The position numbers and the translations under genes were made by a program. DNA of 11,843 nucleotides from Paraliobacillus sp044383835 (lineage in GTDB: Bacteria; Bacillota; Bacilli; Bacillales; Amphibacillaceae), in contig NZ_JBISEP010000045.1 of the NCBI RefSeq assembly GCF_044383835.1, positions 1 through 11,843 of the forward strand, given 5' to 3'. This document shows, piece after piece, positions 1 to 5,955 of the stretch. Below the pieces are notes generated by a model. The model was not told where the DNA came from, did no database searches, and saw only the letters and a program-made list of their open reading frames with translations. The number at the start of each line of letters is the position of its first letter. Position 1 is the stretch's first letter.

Positions 1-523
1 CTTACCTATCAACGCGATGCGTGATACTCACGTACAACAAGAGATACACACGAGCTTTGCGAAAGTTACTAAGGGTATGGGTAATGGTAATTTAGGAGTT
101 CAATTTACAAAAAAACAACTTGCCACTAAACCATCATATTCTCCTGCACCAGATAAATGGACAAATAAGGGTGGTATAGTGAAAATTAATGATGATGGTA
201 CCTGGGTATATACAAATAAGAAGGAGCAGACTGTAAGGTATCCTGATGGTTATCCAGACTTCACTGAATATGCACATCCAACTGTTAAGCCGGTAGAAAT
301 TGAAATTGCAAGTCCAACCAATCGTTCATTGGATAATAAAAACGCAAATAAAAAGGCGGGATTGAACAAAGATTCTGCCCCACCAGTTGCTTCTTTAAAT
401 GAAGCAACTGAAGGTTATACTTGGCATCATCATCAAGATGGAAAAACAATGATTCTTGTTGATAAAAAAGTTCATAGAGAATTTACTCATGCTGGTGGAG
501 TAAGTATCATTAATGGAGATTAG
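1..523 (+). CDS. Polymorphic toxin with C-terminal WHH (HNH/EndoVII) nuclease, 5' end outside window
   Basis: The reading frame is open from base 2 and begins inside the conserved pre-toxin region (LPINAM...TSFAKVTKG) shared with the five cassettes downstream, so the gene starts upstream of the window. The tip carries a GTWVY segment, a YPDGYPDF segment, and near the end GYTWHHHQDGKTM followed by VHREFTHAGG. That is the signature of the WHH branch of the HNH/EndoVII nucleases, in which the Trp-His-His supplies the metal-binding and catalytic histidines. It would be a DNA or RNA degrading toxin acting in the cytoplasm of a competitor cell. The stop codon overlaps the ribosome binding site of the next gene, a SUKH immunity gene, which fits a toxin/immunity pair. 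Family call is by motif recognition; the substrate is inferred. Confidence 0.85.
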   Translation, partial: LPINAMRDTHVQQEIHTSFAKVTKGMGNGNLGVQFTKKQLATKPSYSPAPDKWTNKGGIVKINDDGTWVYTNKKEQTVRYPDGYPDFTEYAHPTVKPVEIEIASPTNRSLDNKNANKKAGLNKDSAPPVASLNEATEGYTWHHHQDGKTMILVDKKVHREFTHAGGVSIINGD

Positions 524-533
524 GAGGATAAAT

Positions 534-983
534 ATGACGAAAATTTATGGTTCACATGATAATCTTTCGTTAGAACAAATAAAAATATTTGAAAATGAAA
601 ATAATATTAAACTAACTGAACAATATATTAATTTTTTACTAAAATGGAATGGGGGGAAAGTGATACCTAATTTATTTATAATATCTGAAGATCAAGGACC
701 AAGTGTTTTGAATGTTTTTTATGGTATTGGTGATATGTATGATAATTTGACAGATTTTATCGAGATAATGGATGAGAGGTTACCAGTAGGATTTATTCCA
801 ATAGGAGATGACCCTTCAGGAAATGTTATATGTTTAGGGACAAAGGAACCTTATTATGACAAAATTTATTTTTGGGATCATGAACAAGAACCGGAAGCCC
901 CTGATGATATGAGTAACATGTTTTTTTTAGCAAACGGTATTTATGAATTCTTAGGTAATTTATATGAGGACACTGAAGAATAA
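534..983 (+). CDS. SMI1/KNR4 (SUKH) family immunity protein for the WHH toxin
   Basis: A 149-residue cytoplasmic protein of the SMI1/KNR4 (SUKH) superfamily, a common immunity fold that binds and blocks nuclease toxins. The visible family pattern is an N-terminal helix (LSLEQIKIFENENNIKLTEQ), the YINFLLKWNGG segment, a GFIPIGDDPSGN strand-turn, and IYFWDHE before a C-terminal helix. I chose the ATG at 534 because AGGAGG lies at 522-527 with 6-bp spacing; the longer ORF from 513 has no such site. The gene begins 10 bp after the toxin stop and is surely co-transcribed with it. A terminator follows 40 bp downstream. Pairing with the toxin is inferred from position. Confidence 0.88.
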   Translation: MTKIYGSHDNLSLEQIKIFENENNIKLTEQYINFLLKWNGGKVIPNLFIISEDQGPSVLNVFYGIGDMYDNLTDFIEIMDERLPVGFIPIGDDPSGNVICLGTKEPYYDKIYFWDHEQEPEAPDDMSNMFFLANGIYEFLGNLYEDTEE

Positions 984-1024
984 AAATAAATATTAACAAT
1001 GAAGAACATTATACAGCTAATTAT

Positions 1025-1062
1025 AAAGCACTTGATTGTTTAATAAGCAACAAGTGCTTTTT
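1025..1062 (+). terminator. Rho-independent terminator after cassette 0
   Basis: AAAGCACTTG and CAAGTGCTTT form a 10-bp stem around a 16-nt loop, followed by T residues. The core AAGCACTTGATTG recurs after cassettes 2 and 4 and, slightly altered, after cassette 1. Confidence 0.85.
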
Positions 1063-1320
1063 GGTGAGGAATATTATGCTCTTAGACAAGCAAAAAATGC
1101 TTATGAGATTCATAGCTCATGAAGGTAGTACCGTCAAGGCATTCTGTTTTAGTACTTTGTTTGTGAAAATAATAAGATAAACAGGCGAGATGACACTTTA
1201 CATGGAAGGGGTAGTTATGACAGGGAATGGCTAAAAAACTAATGAGAATGACAAAGCTCGTGGCGATAAAAGGTAGGTTACATAAGAAGGTAACTAGTTT
1301 AGCGTCAGGGCAGATAAAAT
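1063..1320. repeat. Non-coding spacer block A, repeated in other inter-cassette gaps
   Basis: This gene-free stretch between the terminator and the promoter recurs with substitutions at about 2920-3154 and, for its first half, about 9660-9790. Shared landmarks are CTCATGAAGG, CAAGGCATTCTGTTT, AACAGGCGA and GACAAAGCTCG. The block contains short open frames, but none has a convincing ribosome binding site and several are broken in the copies, so I see no supportable gene. The ACAAAGCTCGTGGCGATAAA piece also recurs just after the yitJ-like fragment near 9931. Confidence 0.7.
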
Positions 1321-1324
1321 CTGG

Positions 1325-1354
1325 TTGTATTTTTATTAGAGATGGTCGTATAAT
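1325..1354 (+). promoter_or_regulatory. Sigma-A type promoter of cassette 1
   Basis: TTGTAT (1325-1330) and a perfect TATAAT (1349-1354) are separated by 18 bp. The same arrangement is kept before cassettes 2, 3 and 5. It would drive the recombinase stub, toxin and immunity genes as one transcript. Confidence 0.75.
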
Positions 1355-1375
1355 ACTCGCTATTCGTTTAAAAAG

Positions 1376-1403
1376 CGTTACATAAATTTTAATTTTCGTA
1401 ACG
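1376..1403. promoter_or_regulatory. 28-bp inverted repeat (CGTTAC / GTAACG), copy A
   Basis: CGTTAC at 1376-1381 and GTAACG at 1398-1403 lie between the -10 box and the ribosome binding site of the recombinase stub; the right arm abuts GGAGGG. Equivalent 28-bp sites occur at 3206-3233, 5007-5034 and 8167-8194. The arms and total length are kept while the centre of the last copy has changed. It may be a recombinase-binding site, an operator, or an mRNA hairpin near the ribosome binding site. Confidence 0.55.
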
Positions 1404-1416
1404 GGAGGGTGAGAAA

Positions 1417-1581
1417 TTGAACGTTGTCGGGTATATACGAGTCTCGACTCAAGGGCAAGCAAGAGATGGATACAGTTTGAAATATCAAGAAAATGAAATT
1501 AAAGTATACAGTATAGAAAAAGACTCGAATTTGATTCGTATTTTTAGTGATGAAGGAATTAGTGGAATATTTGTTTGCTAG
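1417..1581 (+). pseudogene. Serine recombinase N-terminal stub, copy A (open 54 codons)
   Basis: The TTG at 1417 is preceded by GGGAGGG (1403-1409, spacing 7). The translation begins MNVVGYIRVSTQGQARDGYS and continues to IFSDEGISG before a TAG at 1579-1581. YxRVSTxxQ, with the catalytic serine at residue 10 and the preceding catalytic arginine at 8, plus the DEGISG motif, are hallmarks of the resolvase/invertase catalytic domain of large serine recombinases. Only about 50 of the several hundred residues expected remain, so it cannot recombine DNA. Its 3' end overlaps the toxin frame out of register by one base. Copy A is the only stub still open throughout; it could act as a translated leader. 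The other four copies carry stops or frameshifts. Confidence 0.85.
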
Positions 1582-2440
1582 TGTTACGTCATTCGACATG
1601 TATAAAACAACGAAAAGCTTACAAGTCATAAAAAACACCGAATATGGTATATATGGATTAGTTTCCGCTAATGGCTTTTCTGAGTATTTAACTGGAAAAG
1701 ATATCTTAGGCAACGATCTCACTACCAGTCAACGGCAAGCAAGCTTATCACTCGGTTTAGCAGGGATCCTTCCTACGGCGATAGAACTGACACCTGCATC
1801 TAAGGCTGTTACCAAAGATATCACTAAAAAAGCACATGAACGCGTCGTTCGAAACACGCAATCGGCAAGATCCTTCGTCGATCATTGGTTTAACGGACTT
1901 GTTTCACAAACGGATGTTGCGATGGCAGGAGGCACACGCTTACCCATCAACGCGATGCGTGATACTCACGTACAACAAGAGATACACACGAGCTTTGCGA
2001 AAGTTACTAAGGGTACGGGTAAGAATATACAGATTCCTTCAGTTAGAAATAACCAATTTAATAAGTGGTTTGATAGTTTATCAGTTGATAAATTTGAGGA
2101 AATGTGGAGTATCCCACATTTGAGAAGTAAGATTGAGGATAGGATAAGACGTCCAGGAGGATACCATGAATGGCACCTTGTAGCAAGAACACCTAAATTT
2201 AAGCAGTGGGGTGTAAGAATGGATGATATAAAAGACATGAGGAGCCTTACTAAAGATGTTGAATTTGTAAATCCTCCCGGACGTCATGGGAGACGTGGCT
2301 CTACAAAAGCACATAATGAGATTTTAAAAATTATTGATTCTGCACCTGATTATGAAAGCTTTGTTAGAGAGTTAAATGAATGGGCTAGTAAAAGAATGAA
2401 AAATGGAGTTCTGGATTTACCAGAAGGTCTAAGGAGGTAA
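1550..2440 (+). CDS. Orphan polymorphic toxin, cassette 1: pre-toxin region plus unassigned tip
   Basis: Residues 1-155 are the conserved front. They include YLTGKDILGNDLTT and QRQASLSLGLAGILPTAIEL, which resemble the pre-toxin TG (PT-TG) domain found just before the tip in LXG toxins. No LXG domain is present. The tip (about 156-296) contains GGYHEWHLVARTPKF, VNPPGRHGRRGSTKAHNEIL and a final DLPEGLRR. Two conserved-looking histidine clusters (HEWH and KAHNE) suggest a metal-dependent nuclease, but I cannot place it in a named family. The start is uncertain: the ATG at 1550 has no good ribosome binding site; GTG 1562, TTG 1571 and ATG 1598 are alternatives. The immunity ribosome binding site AAGGAGG is embedded in the last codons (LRR, stop). 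Partner is the Imm22-like protein that follows. Confidence 0.75.
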   Translation: MKELVEYLFASVTSFDMYKTTKSLQVIKNTEYGIYGLVSANGFSEYLTGKDILGNDLTTSQRQASLSLGLAGILPTAIELTPASKAVTKDITKKAHERVVRNTQSARSFVDHWFNGLVSQTDVAMAGGTRLPINAMRDTHVQQEIHTSFAKVTKGTGKNIQIPSVRNNQFNKWFDSLSVDKFEEMWSIPHLRSKIEDRIRRPGGYHEWHLVARTPKFKQWGVRMDDIKDMRSLTKDVEFVNPPGRHGRRGSTKAHNEILKIIDSAPDYESFVRELNEWASKRMKNGVLDLPEGLRR

Positions 2441-2445
2441 AAACA

Positions 2446-2829
2446 TTGAAAAATGATGTTTCTTTGTGGTTGGGAAACTTCAGCAATTTTAATGAGGTCG
2501 CAAAATACACTGAAATAATTTATGATGAGGATGGAGATAGTATTCCTTCTGTTTTTGAGAGAGAATTTAAATTAGGTTATTATGACAGAGACTTAATTGA
2601 AAAGGATTGGGTACCGGATACTGAAGATGATATAAAAGAGCTTCTAGTAGATTTTTCATATGATGATCAATTAATAAAGCAGTTTATCGATGTTAAGTTA
2701 AACTCTAAATATAATACCATTATTTTAATTTATAATTATAATTATGATAAAGATGGAAAGCCTGTATCTTCAGTAAATAAAAATGCATACAAAATAGATT
2801 TTATAGGTACAGCAGAGTATATAGACTAA
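2446..2829 (+). CDS. Imm22-like (DUF4284) immunity protein
   Basis: A 127-residue acidic protein beginning MKNDVSLWLGNFSNFNEVAK and containing YDEDGDSIPSVFEREFKLGYYDRD. The SLWLGNF opening, the YDEDGDxxPSxF segment and the following YYDxDxIE-like stretch are what I recognise as the Imm22/DUF4284 immunity family of polymorphic toxin loci. It should neutralise the tip of the toxin just upstream. The start is a TTG at 2446 with AAGGAGG at 2431-2437 and 8-bp spacing. It lies 5 bp after the toxin stop, so translation is likely coupled. A terminator follows. The family call is from recognition; toxin binding is inferred from position. Confidence 0.78.
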   Translation: MKNDVSLWLGNFSNFNEVAKYTEIIYDEDGDSIPSVFEREFKLGYYDRDLIEKDWVPDTEDDIKELLVDFSYDDQLIKQFIDVKLNSKYNTIILIYNYNYDKDGKPVSSVNKNAYKIDFIGTAEYID

Positions 2830-2850
2830 ATTGTTACAGTGTAGAGTAGG

Positions 2851-2893
2851 GCACTTGATTGTCAAAAAGGCAACAGGTGTTTTTGTTTTTTTT
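2851..2893 (+). terminator. Rho-independent terminator after cassette 1
   Basis: GCACTTG pairs with CAGGTGT (two G-T pairs), extended inward by TTGTC/GGCAA across one bulged A around an AAAAA loop, then a long T-rich tail. It has the same core as the other cassette terminators, with pairing kept despite base changes. Confidence 0.85.
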
Positions 2894-3154
2894 GTAGAAA
2901 TTTTAACTTTGGACGATATTAGATAATGCTTTACTGAAATTCATAGCTCATGAAGGTAGTATCTTCAAGGCATTCTGTTTAATACTTTGTTTGTGAAAAT
3001 AATAAGATAGACAGGCGAAATGACATTTTACATGGCAGGGGTAGTTATGACAGGGAATGCCTAAAAAACTAATGAGAATGACAAAGCTCGTAGCGATAAA
3101 AGGTAGGTTGCGTAAGAAGGTAACTAGTTTAGCGTCAGGGCAGATAAAATTGGG
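2894..3154. repeat. Non-coding spacer block A, second copy
   Basis: Repeats 1063-1320 with scattered substitutions and small indels. No gene is supported here. It ends at the promoter of cassette 2. Confidence 0.7.
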
Positions 3155-3184
3155 TTGTATTTTTATTAGAGATGGTCGTATAAT
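3155..3184 (+). promoter_or_regulatory. Sigma-A type promoter of cassette 2
   Basis: TTGTAT (3155-3160), 18-bp spacer, TATAAT (3179-3184); identical in both boxes and spacing to the promoter of cassette 1. Confidence 0.75.
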
Positions 3185-3205
3185 ACTCGCTATTCGTTAA
3201 AAAAG

Positions 3206-3233
3206 CGTTACATAAATTTCAATTTTCGTAACG
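3206..3233. promoter_or_regulatory. 28-bp inverted repeat, copy B
   Basis: CGTTAC at 3206-3211 and GTAACG at 3228-3233, with the same position and length as copy A, immediately before GGAGGG. Confidence 0.55.
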
Positions 3234-3246
3234 GGAGGGTGAGAAG

Positions 3247-3412
3247 TTGAACGTTGTTGGGTATATACGGGTTTCGGACTCAAGGTCAAGCAAGAGATGA
3301 ATACAGCTTGAAATATCAAGAAAATGAAATTAAAGTATACAGTATAGAAAAAGACTCGAATTTGATTCGTATTTTTAGTGATGAAGGAATTAGTGGAATA
3401 TTTGTTTGCTAG
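3247..3412 (+). pseudogene. Serine recombinase N-terminal stub, copy B (frameshifted)
   Basis: TTG start with GGGAGGG upstream and MNVVGYIRVS translation, but an extra G after the serine codon shifts the frame, giving a TGA at 3298-3300. The rest of the fragment still matches copy A at the DNA level through DEGISG to the TAG at 3410-3412. Confidence 0.82.
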
Positions 3413-4253
3413 TGTTACGTCATTCGACATGTATAAAACAACGAAAAGCTTACAAGTCATAAAAAACACCGAATATGGTATATATGGATTAATTTCCGCT
3501 AATGGCTTTTCTGAGTATTTAACTGGAAAAGATATCTTAGGCAACGATCTCACTACCAGTCAACGGCAAGCAAGCTTATCACTCGGTTTAGCAGGGATGC
3601 TTCCTACGGCGATAGAACTGACACCTGCATCTAAGGCTGTTACCAAAGATATCACTAAAAAAGCACATGAACGCGTCGTTCGAAACACGCAATCGGCAAG
3701 ATCCTTCGTCGATCATTGGTTTAACGGACTTGTTTCACAAACGGATGTTGCGATGGCAGGAGGCCCACGCTTACCTATCCATGCGATGCGTGATACTCAC
3801 GTACAACAAGAGATACACACGAGCTTTGCGAAAGTTACTAAGAGTACGGGTAAAGAGTATAAAAACTATAAAGCTGTGGAATATACTGGGACAACAAAGG
3901 TTAATGGAGAAGTAAGAGATATTAGCAGACGGGTTTTTCAAAGGATTGATATCGATTATAAGAGAATCGATCCTGATTCTGGTATGACAAATTTTCAATT
4001 AATGAAAAAAGGAAGAGCACCGATTTGGAAAGGTGGAACGGTTATAGAACTTCATCATTTAATCCAAAGAGAGCCAGGATCAATGGTAGAAATTCCTGCA
4101 AGTATGCATGATGAATATAATAAAATTTTGCATGGGTTGGTGGAGAATGATGGGAGTTTTAGAAATGACCCTGTATTAAAAAAGCAATATGACAACTTTA
4201 GAAGTAAATATTGGAGATGGAGAGCTAAACAAATAGATAAAAGTGATTTGTAA
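3381..4253 (+). CDS. Orphan polymorphic toxin, cassette 2: LHH (HNH/EndoVII) nuclease tip
   Basis: Residues 1-155 are the conserved PT-TG-like front without an LXG domain. The tip (about 156-290) reads VIELHHLIQREPGSMVEIP, then SMHDEYNKILHGL and SFRNDPVLKKQYDNFR. This is the LHH signature of the HNH/EndoVII nuclease superfamily, with the His-His pair near residues 225-226 and the downstream HxxxxKxLH histidines. It closely resembles the tip of Bacillus subtilis YobL-type LXG toxins, which degrade nucleic acid. The pairing with a YobK-like protein next door supports this. The ATG at 3381 lacks a good ribosome binding site, and other in-frame starts (GTG, TTG, ATG) follow within 50 bp. Tip identity is strong; expression as a stand-alone protein is doubtful. 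Confidence 0.85.
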   Translation: MKELVEYLFASVTSFDMYKTTKSLQVIKNTEYGIYGLISANGFSEYLTGKDILGNDLTTSQRQASLSLGLAGMLPTAIELTPASKAVTKDITKKAHERVVRNTQSARSFVDHWFNGLVSQTDVAMAGGPRLPIHAMRDTHVQQEIHTSFAKVTKSTGKEYKNYKAVEYTGTTKVNGEVRDISRRVFQRIDIDYKRIDPDSGMTNFQLMKKGRAPIWKGGTVIELHHLIQREPGSMVEIPASMHDEYNKILHGLVENDGSFRNDPVLKKQYDNFRSKYWRWRAKQIDKSDL

Positions 4254-4268
4254 AAGGAGGAACCTTGA

Positions 4269-4718
4269 TTGGATAAAGAGGAATTAATACACTTTATTAA
4301 TGAACATAAGGAATCAGATGACTTTACAGGTGGAGTAGATGAAAGTCAAATTAATTCTATCCAAAATGAGCTAGGGGTGGATTTACCAGAAAGTTATAAG
4401 TGGTTTTTAACTACCTATGGTTCTGGAGGGTTATATGGAGTTAATATTTTAGGAGTGGCTAAGTCAAATAGAGCTACTGTTGTTGTTAATACAAAGAGAT
4501 ATAGAGATTTAGGAATGGACAAGGATTTAGTAGTTATTGAAGATGCTGGAGAATATGCTTATTGTCTATATATCAGTGAAATGGAGAATAATGAGTGCCC
4601 GGTAATAGCGTGGAATAGACCAGGAGGGCTTGATGACTACAATACAGCAAAGGATTTTTATGAGTTTTTATCACAAAGGTTGTTGGATGCAAAAGAAGCA
4701 TGGGAAGAAAATTTTTAA
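4269..4718 (+). CDS. YobK-like SMI1/KNR4 (SUKH) immunity protein
   Basis: A 149-residue SUKH-fold protein. Visible family features are the N-terminal helix (MDKEELIHFINEHKES), LGVDLPESYKWFLTTYGSGG, LVVIEDAGEYAYCLYI, ECPVIAWNRPGG, and an acidic C-terminal helix ending DAKEAWEENF. The order and wording closely match B. subtilis YobK, the antitoxin of the LHH toxin YobL, so it should bind the tip encoded just upstream. The start is TTG at 4269 with AAGGAGG at 4254-4260 and 8-bp spacing, directly after the toxin stop. The other SUKH protein in this window (534-983) is clearly divergent, as expected for a specific partner. Confidence 0.9.
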   Translation: MDKEELIHFINEHKESDDFTGGVDESQINSIQNELGVDLPESYKWFLTTYGSGGLYGVNILGVAKSNRATVVVNTKRYRDLGMDKDLVVIEDAGEYAYCLYISEMENNECPVIAWNRPGGLDDYNTAKDFYEFLSQRLLDAKEAWEENF

Positions 4719-4764
4719 GATAGATAAATAAAAAGAAATTATAAATGAGATGGCTGAAAATCAA

Positions 4765-4795
4765 AAACTCTTGATGGTTGTACCGTCAAGAGTTT
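4765..4795. terminator. Strong 13-bp hairpin, possible second terminator
   Basis: AAACTCTTGATGG and CCGTCAAGAGTTT pair over 13 positions (one G-T) around TTGTA. It lacks a proper T tail on the + strand, so termination is not certain. Degenerate relatives of this block occur in spacer block A (CTCATGAAGG...ACCGTCAAGG near 1120), where the pairing is largely lost. Confidence 0.5.
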
Positions 4796-4884
4796 GTATA
4801 ATGATATTTTGTTTATAAAAGATTGCCATATAATTATGCGAGATGCCGTTTTAATCTAATGGAGTATTTTATATAGCTAACTAT

Positions 4885-4930
4885 AAAGCACTTGATTGCC
4901 TATTAGGTAACAGGTGTTTTTCCTTTTTTT
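4885..4930 (+). terminator. Rho-independent terminator after cassette 2
   Basis: GCACTTG pairs with CAGGTGT, extended by TTGCC/GGTAA around a TATTA loop, followed by TTTTTCC and TTTTTTT. The gap 4719-5048 holds this terminator, the hairpin at 4765-4795 and the cassette 3 promoter, and no gene. Confidence 0.85.
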
Positions 4931-4955
4931 TATGCTTTGGATAAAAAAATTTGGA

Positions 4956-4985
4956 TTGTATTTTTACTAGAGACGGTCGTATAAT
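4956..4985 (+). promoter_or_regulatory. Sigma-A type promoter of cassette 3
   Basis: TTGTAT (4956-4961), 18-bp spacer, TATAAT (4980-4985). Confidence 0.75.
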
Positions 4986-5006
4986 ACTCGCTATTCGTTT
5001 AAAAAG

Positions 5007-5034
5007 CGTTACATAAATTTTAATTTTCGTAACG
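5007..5034. promoter_or_regulatory. 28-bp inverted repeat, copy C
   Basis: CGTTAC at 5007-5012 and GTAACG at 5029-5034, again 28 bp overall and ending at the ribosome binding site. Confidence 0.55.
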
Positions 5035-5048
5035 GGAGGGTGAAAAAT

Positions 5049-5213
5049 TTGAGCGTTGTTGGGTATATACGAGTCTCAACTCAAGGGGAGGCAAGAGATG
5101 GATATAGCTTGAAATATTAAGAAGATGAAATTAAAGTATACAGTATAGAAAAAGACTCGAATTTGATTCGTATTTTTAGTGATGAAGGAATTAGTGGAAT
5201 ATTTGTTTGCTAG
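5049..5213 (+). pseudogene. Serine recombinase N-terminal stub, copy C (nonsense)
   Basis: TTG start at 5049; the frame keeps the YIRVST motif, then stops at TAA 5118-5120 where copy A has CAA (Q24). The remaining fragment to TAG 5211-5213 matches copy A. The same TAA is present in copy E. Confidence 0.82.
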
Positions 5214-5949
5214 TGTTACGTCATTCGACATGTATAAAACAACGAAAAGCTTACAAGTCATAAAAAACACCGAATATGGTATATATGGATTAGTTTCCGC
5301 TAATGGCTTTTCTGAGTATTTAACTGGAAAAGATATGTTAGGCAATGCGCTCACTACCAGTCAACGGCAAGCAAGCTTATCACTCGGTTTAGCAGGGATC
5401 CTTCCTACGGCGATAGAACTGACACCTGCATCTAAGGGTGTTACCAAAGATATCACTAAAAAAGCACATGAACGCGTCGTTCGAAACACGCAATCGGCAA
5501 GATCCTTCGTCGATCATTGGTTTAACGGACTTGTTTCACAAACGGATGTTGCGATGGCAGGAGGCCCACGCTTACCTATCAACGCGATGCGCGATACTCA
5601 CGTACAACAAGAGATACATACGAGCTTTGCGAAAGTTACTAAGGGTACGGTTAAACCAGTATCTAATATGAATGAGTTCTTTGGTGTGAAATTTGGAAAA
5701 ACTATAAAAAATTCATTATCCAAAAGCAGTGTACAATATGATGGACAAACAATTTACAAAGTAACACAAAAAACTGATAGTAAATATCTAAAAAAGGGTT
5801 ATGGAATTTATCTTGATGGGTTGCATAAAGACCATTTAGAGGTGATAGATAAGACTGGCAACGTAAAATACGTTTTAAATTTAGATGGTACTTTAAACTC
5901 TGATAAGACTAAGAAAGCACTTGGGCGTGTTGTTAAAGGGTGGAGGTAA
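5182..5949 (+). CDS. Orphan polymorphic toxin, cassette 3: possible colicin-E3-like RNase tip
   Basis: Residues 1-155 are the conserved PT-TG-like front. The ~100-residue tip contains QTIYKVTQKTDSKYLKKGYG, then IYLDGLHKDHLEVIDKTGNV and VLNLDGTLNSDKTKKALGR. The D-x2-H...E-V pattern followed by a K-x-G turn recalls the catalytic D...H...E of colicin E3-type ribonucleases. However, the spacing is one residue longer and I am not certain of the family; a BECR-type RNase is another option. Lysine-rich character and small size fit an RNA-cleaving tip. The immunity ribosome binding site GGAGG is embedded in the last codons (GWR, stop). The start is uncertain, as in the sibling cassettes. Confidence 0.72.
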   Translation: MKELVEYLFASVTSFDMYKTTKSLQVIKNTEYGIYGLVSANGFSEYLTGKDMLGNALTTSQRQASLSLGLAGILPTAIELTPASKGVTKDITKKAHERVVRNTQSARSFVDHWFNGLVSQTDVAMAGGPRLPINAMRDTHVQQEIHTSFAKVTKGTVKPVSNMNEFFGVKFGKTIKNSLSKSSVQYDGQTIYKVTQKTDSKYLKKGYGIYLDGLHKDHLEVIDKTGNVKYVLNLDGTLNSDKTKKALGRVVKGWR

Positions 5950-5955
5950 TTAAAA

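Larger units (their letters stand above)
1321..2020 (+). repeat. Conserved cassette front, copy 1
   Basis: About 700 bp comprising promoter, 28-bp inverted repeat, recombinase 5' stub and pre-toxin region. It is nearly identical to copies at about 3151-3851, 4952-5650, 8167-8809 (lacking the promoter) and 10001-10665. The end of another copy is at 1-82. Divergence begins abruptly after the TSFAKVTKG codons, where the unique tip starts. Confidence 0.92.
3151..3851 (+). repeat. Conserved cassette front, copy 2
   Basis: Near-identical to 1321-2020, with a single inserted base in the recombinase stub and a few substitutions in the pre-toxin region (for example GLI, GML, LPIHAM, KSTG). Confidence 0.92.
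4952..5650 (+). repeat. Conserved cassette front, copy 3
   Basis: Near-identical to copies 1 and 2, with KDMLGNALTT in place of KDILGNDLTT in the pre-toxin region and a different recombinase stub allele (MSVVGYIRVSTQGEARD). Confidence 0.92.

Noticed and set aside
1077..1181. 34-codon ORF MLLDKQKMLMRFIAHEGSTV in spacer block A
   Set aside because: A GGTGAGG lies upstream, but the frame is broken in the second spacer copy and the peptide resembles nothing I know; more likely non-coding.
1242..1385. Short ORF MRMTKLVAIKGRLHKKVTSL, partly conserved at 3072-3200
   Set aside because: No ribosome binding site, overlaps the promoter, ends differ between copies and it is absent from the spacers before cassettes 3, 4 and 5.
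1378..1722. Repeated - strand ORF opposite the pre-toxin front (also at 3197-3553, 5076-5354, 10188-10379)
   Set aside because: It recurs only because the + strand DNA is repeated. It has no ribosome binding site, and length varies with the frameshifts, so it is a shadow frame.
1836..2123. Alternate-frame ORF inside the pre-toxin region (MNASFETRNRQDPSS...), present in five cassettes
   Set aside because: Same explanation: an overlapping frame carried along by the repeated front, with no start signal and a random-looking composition.
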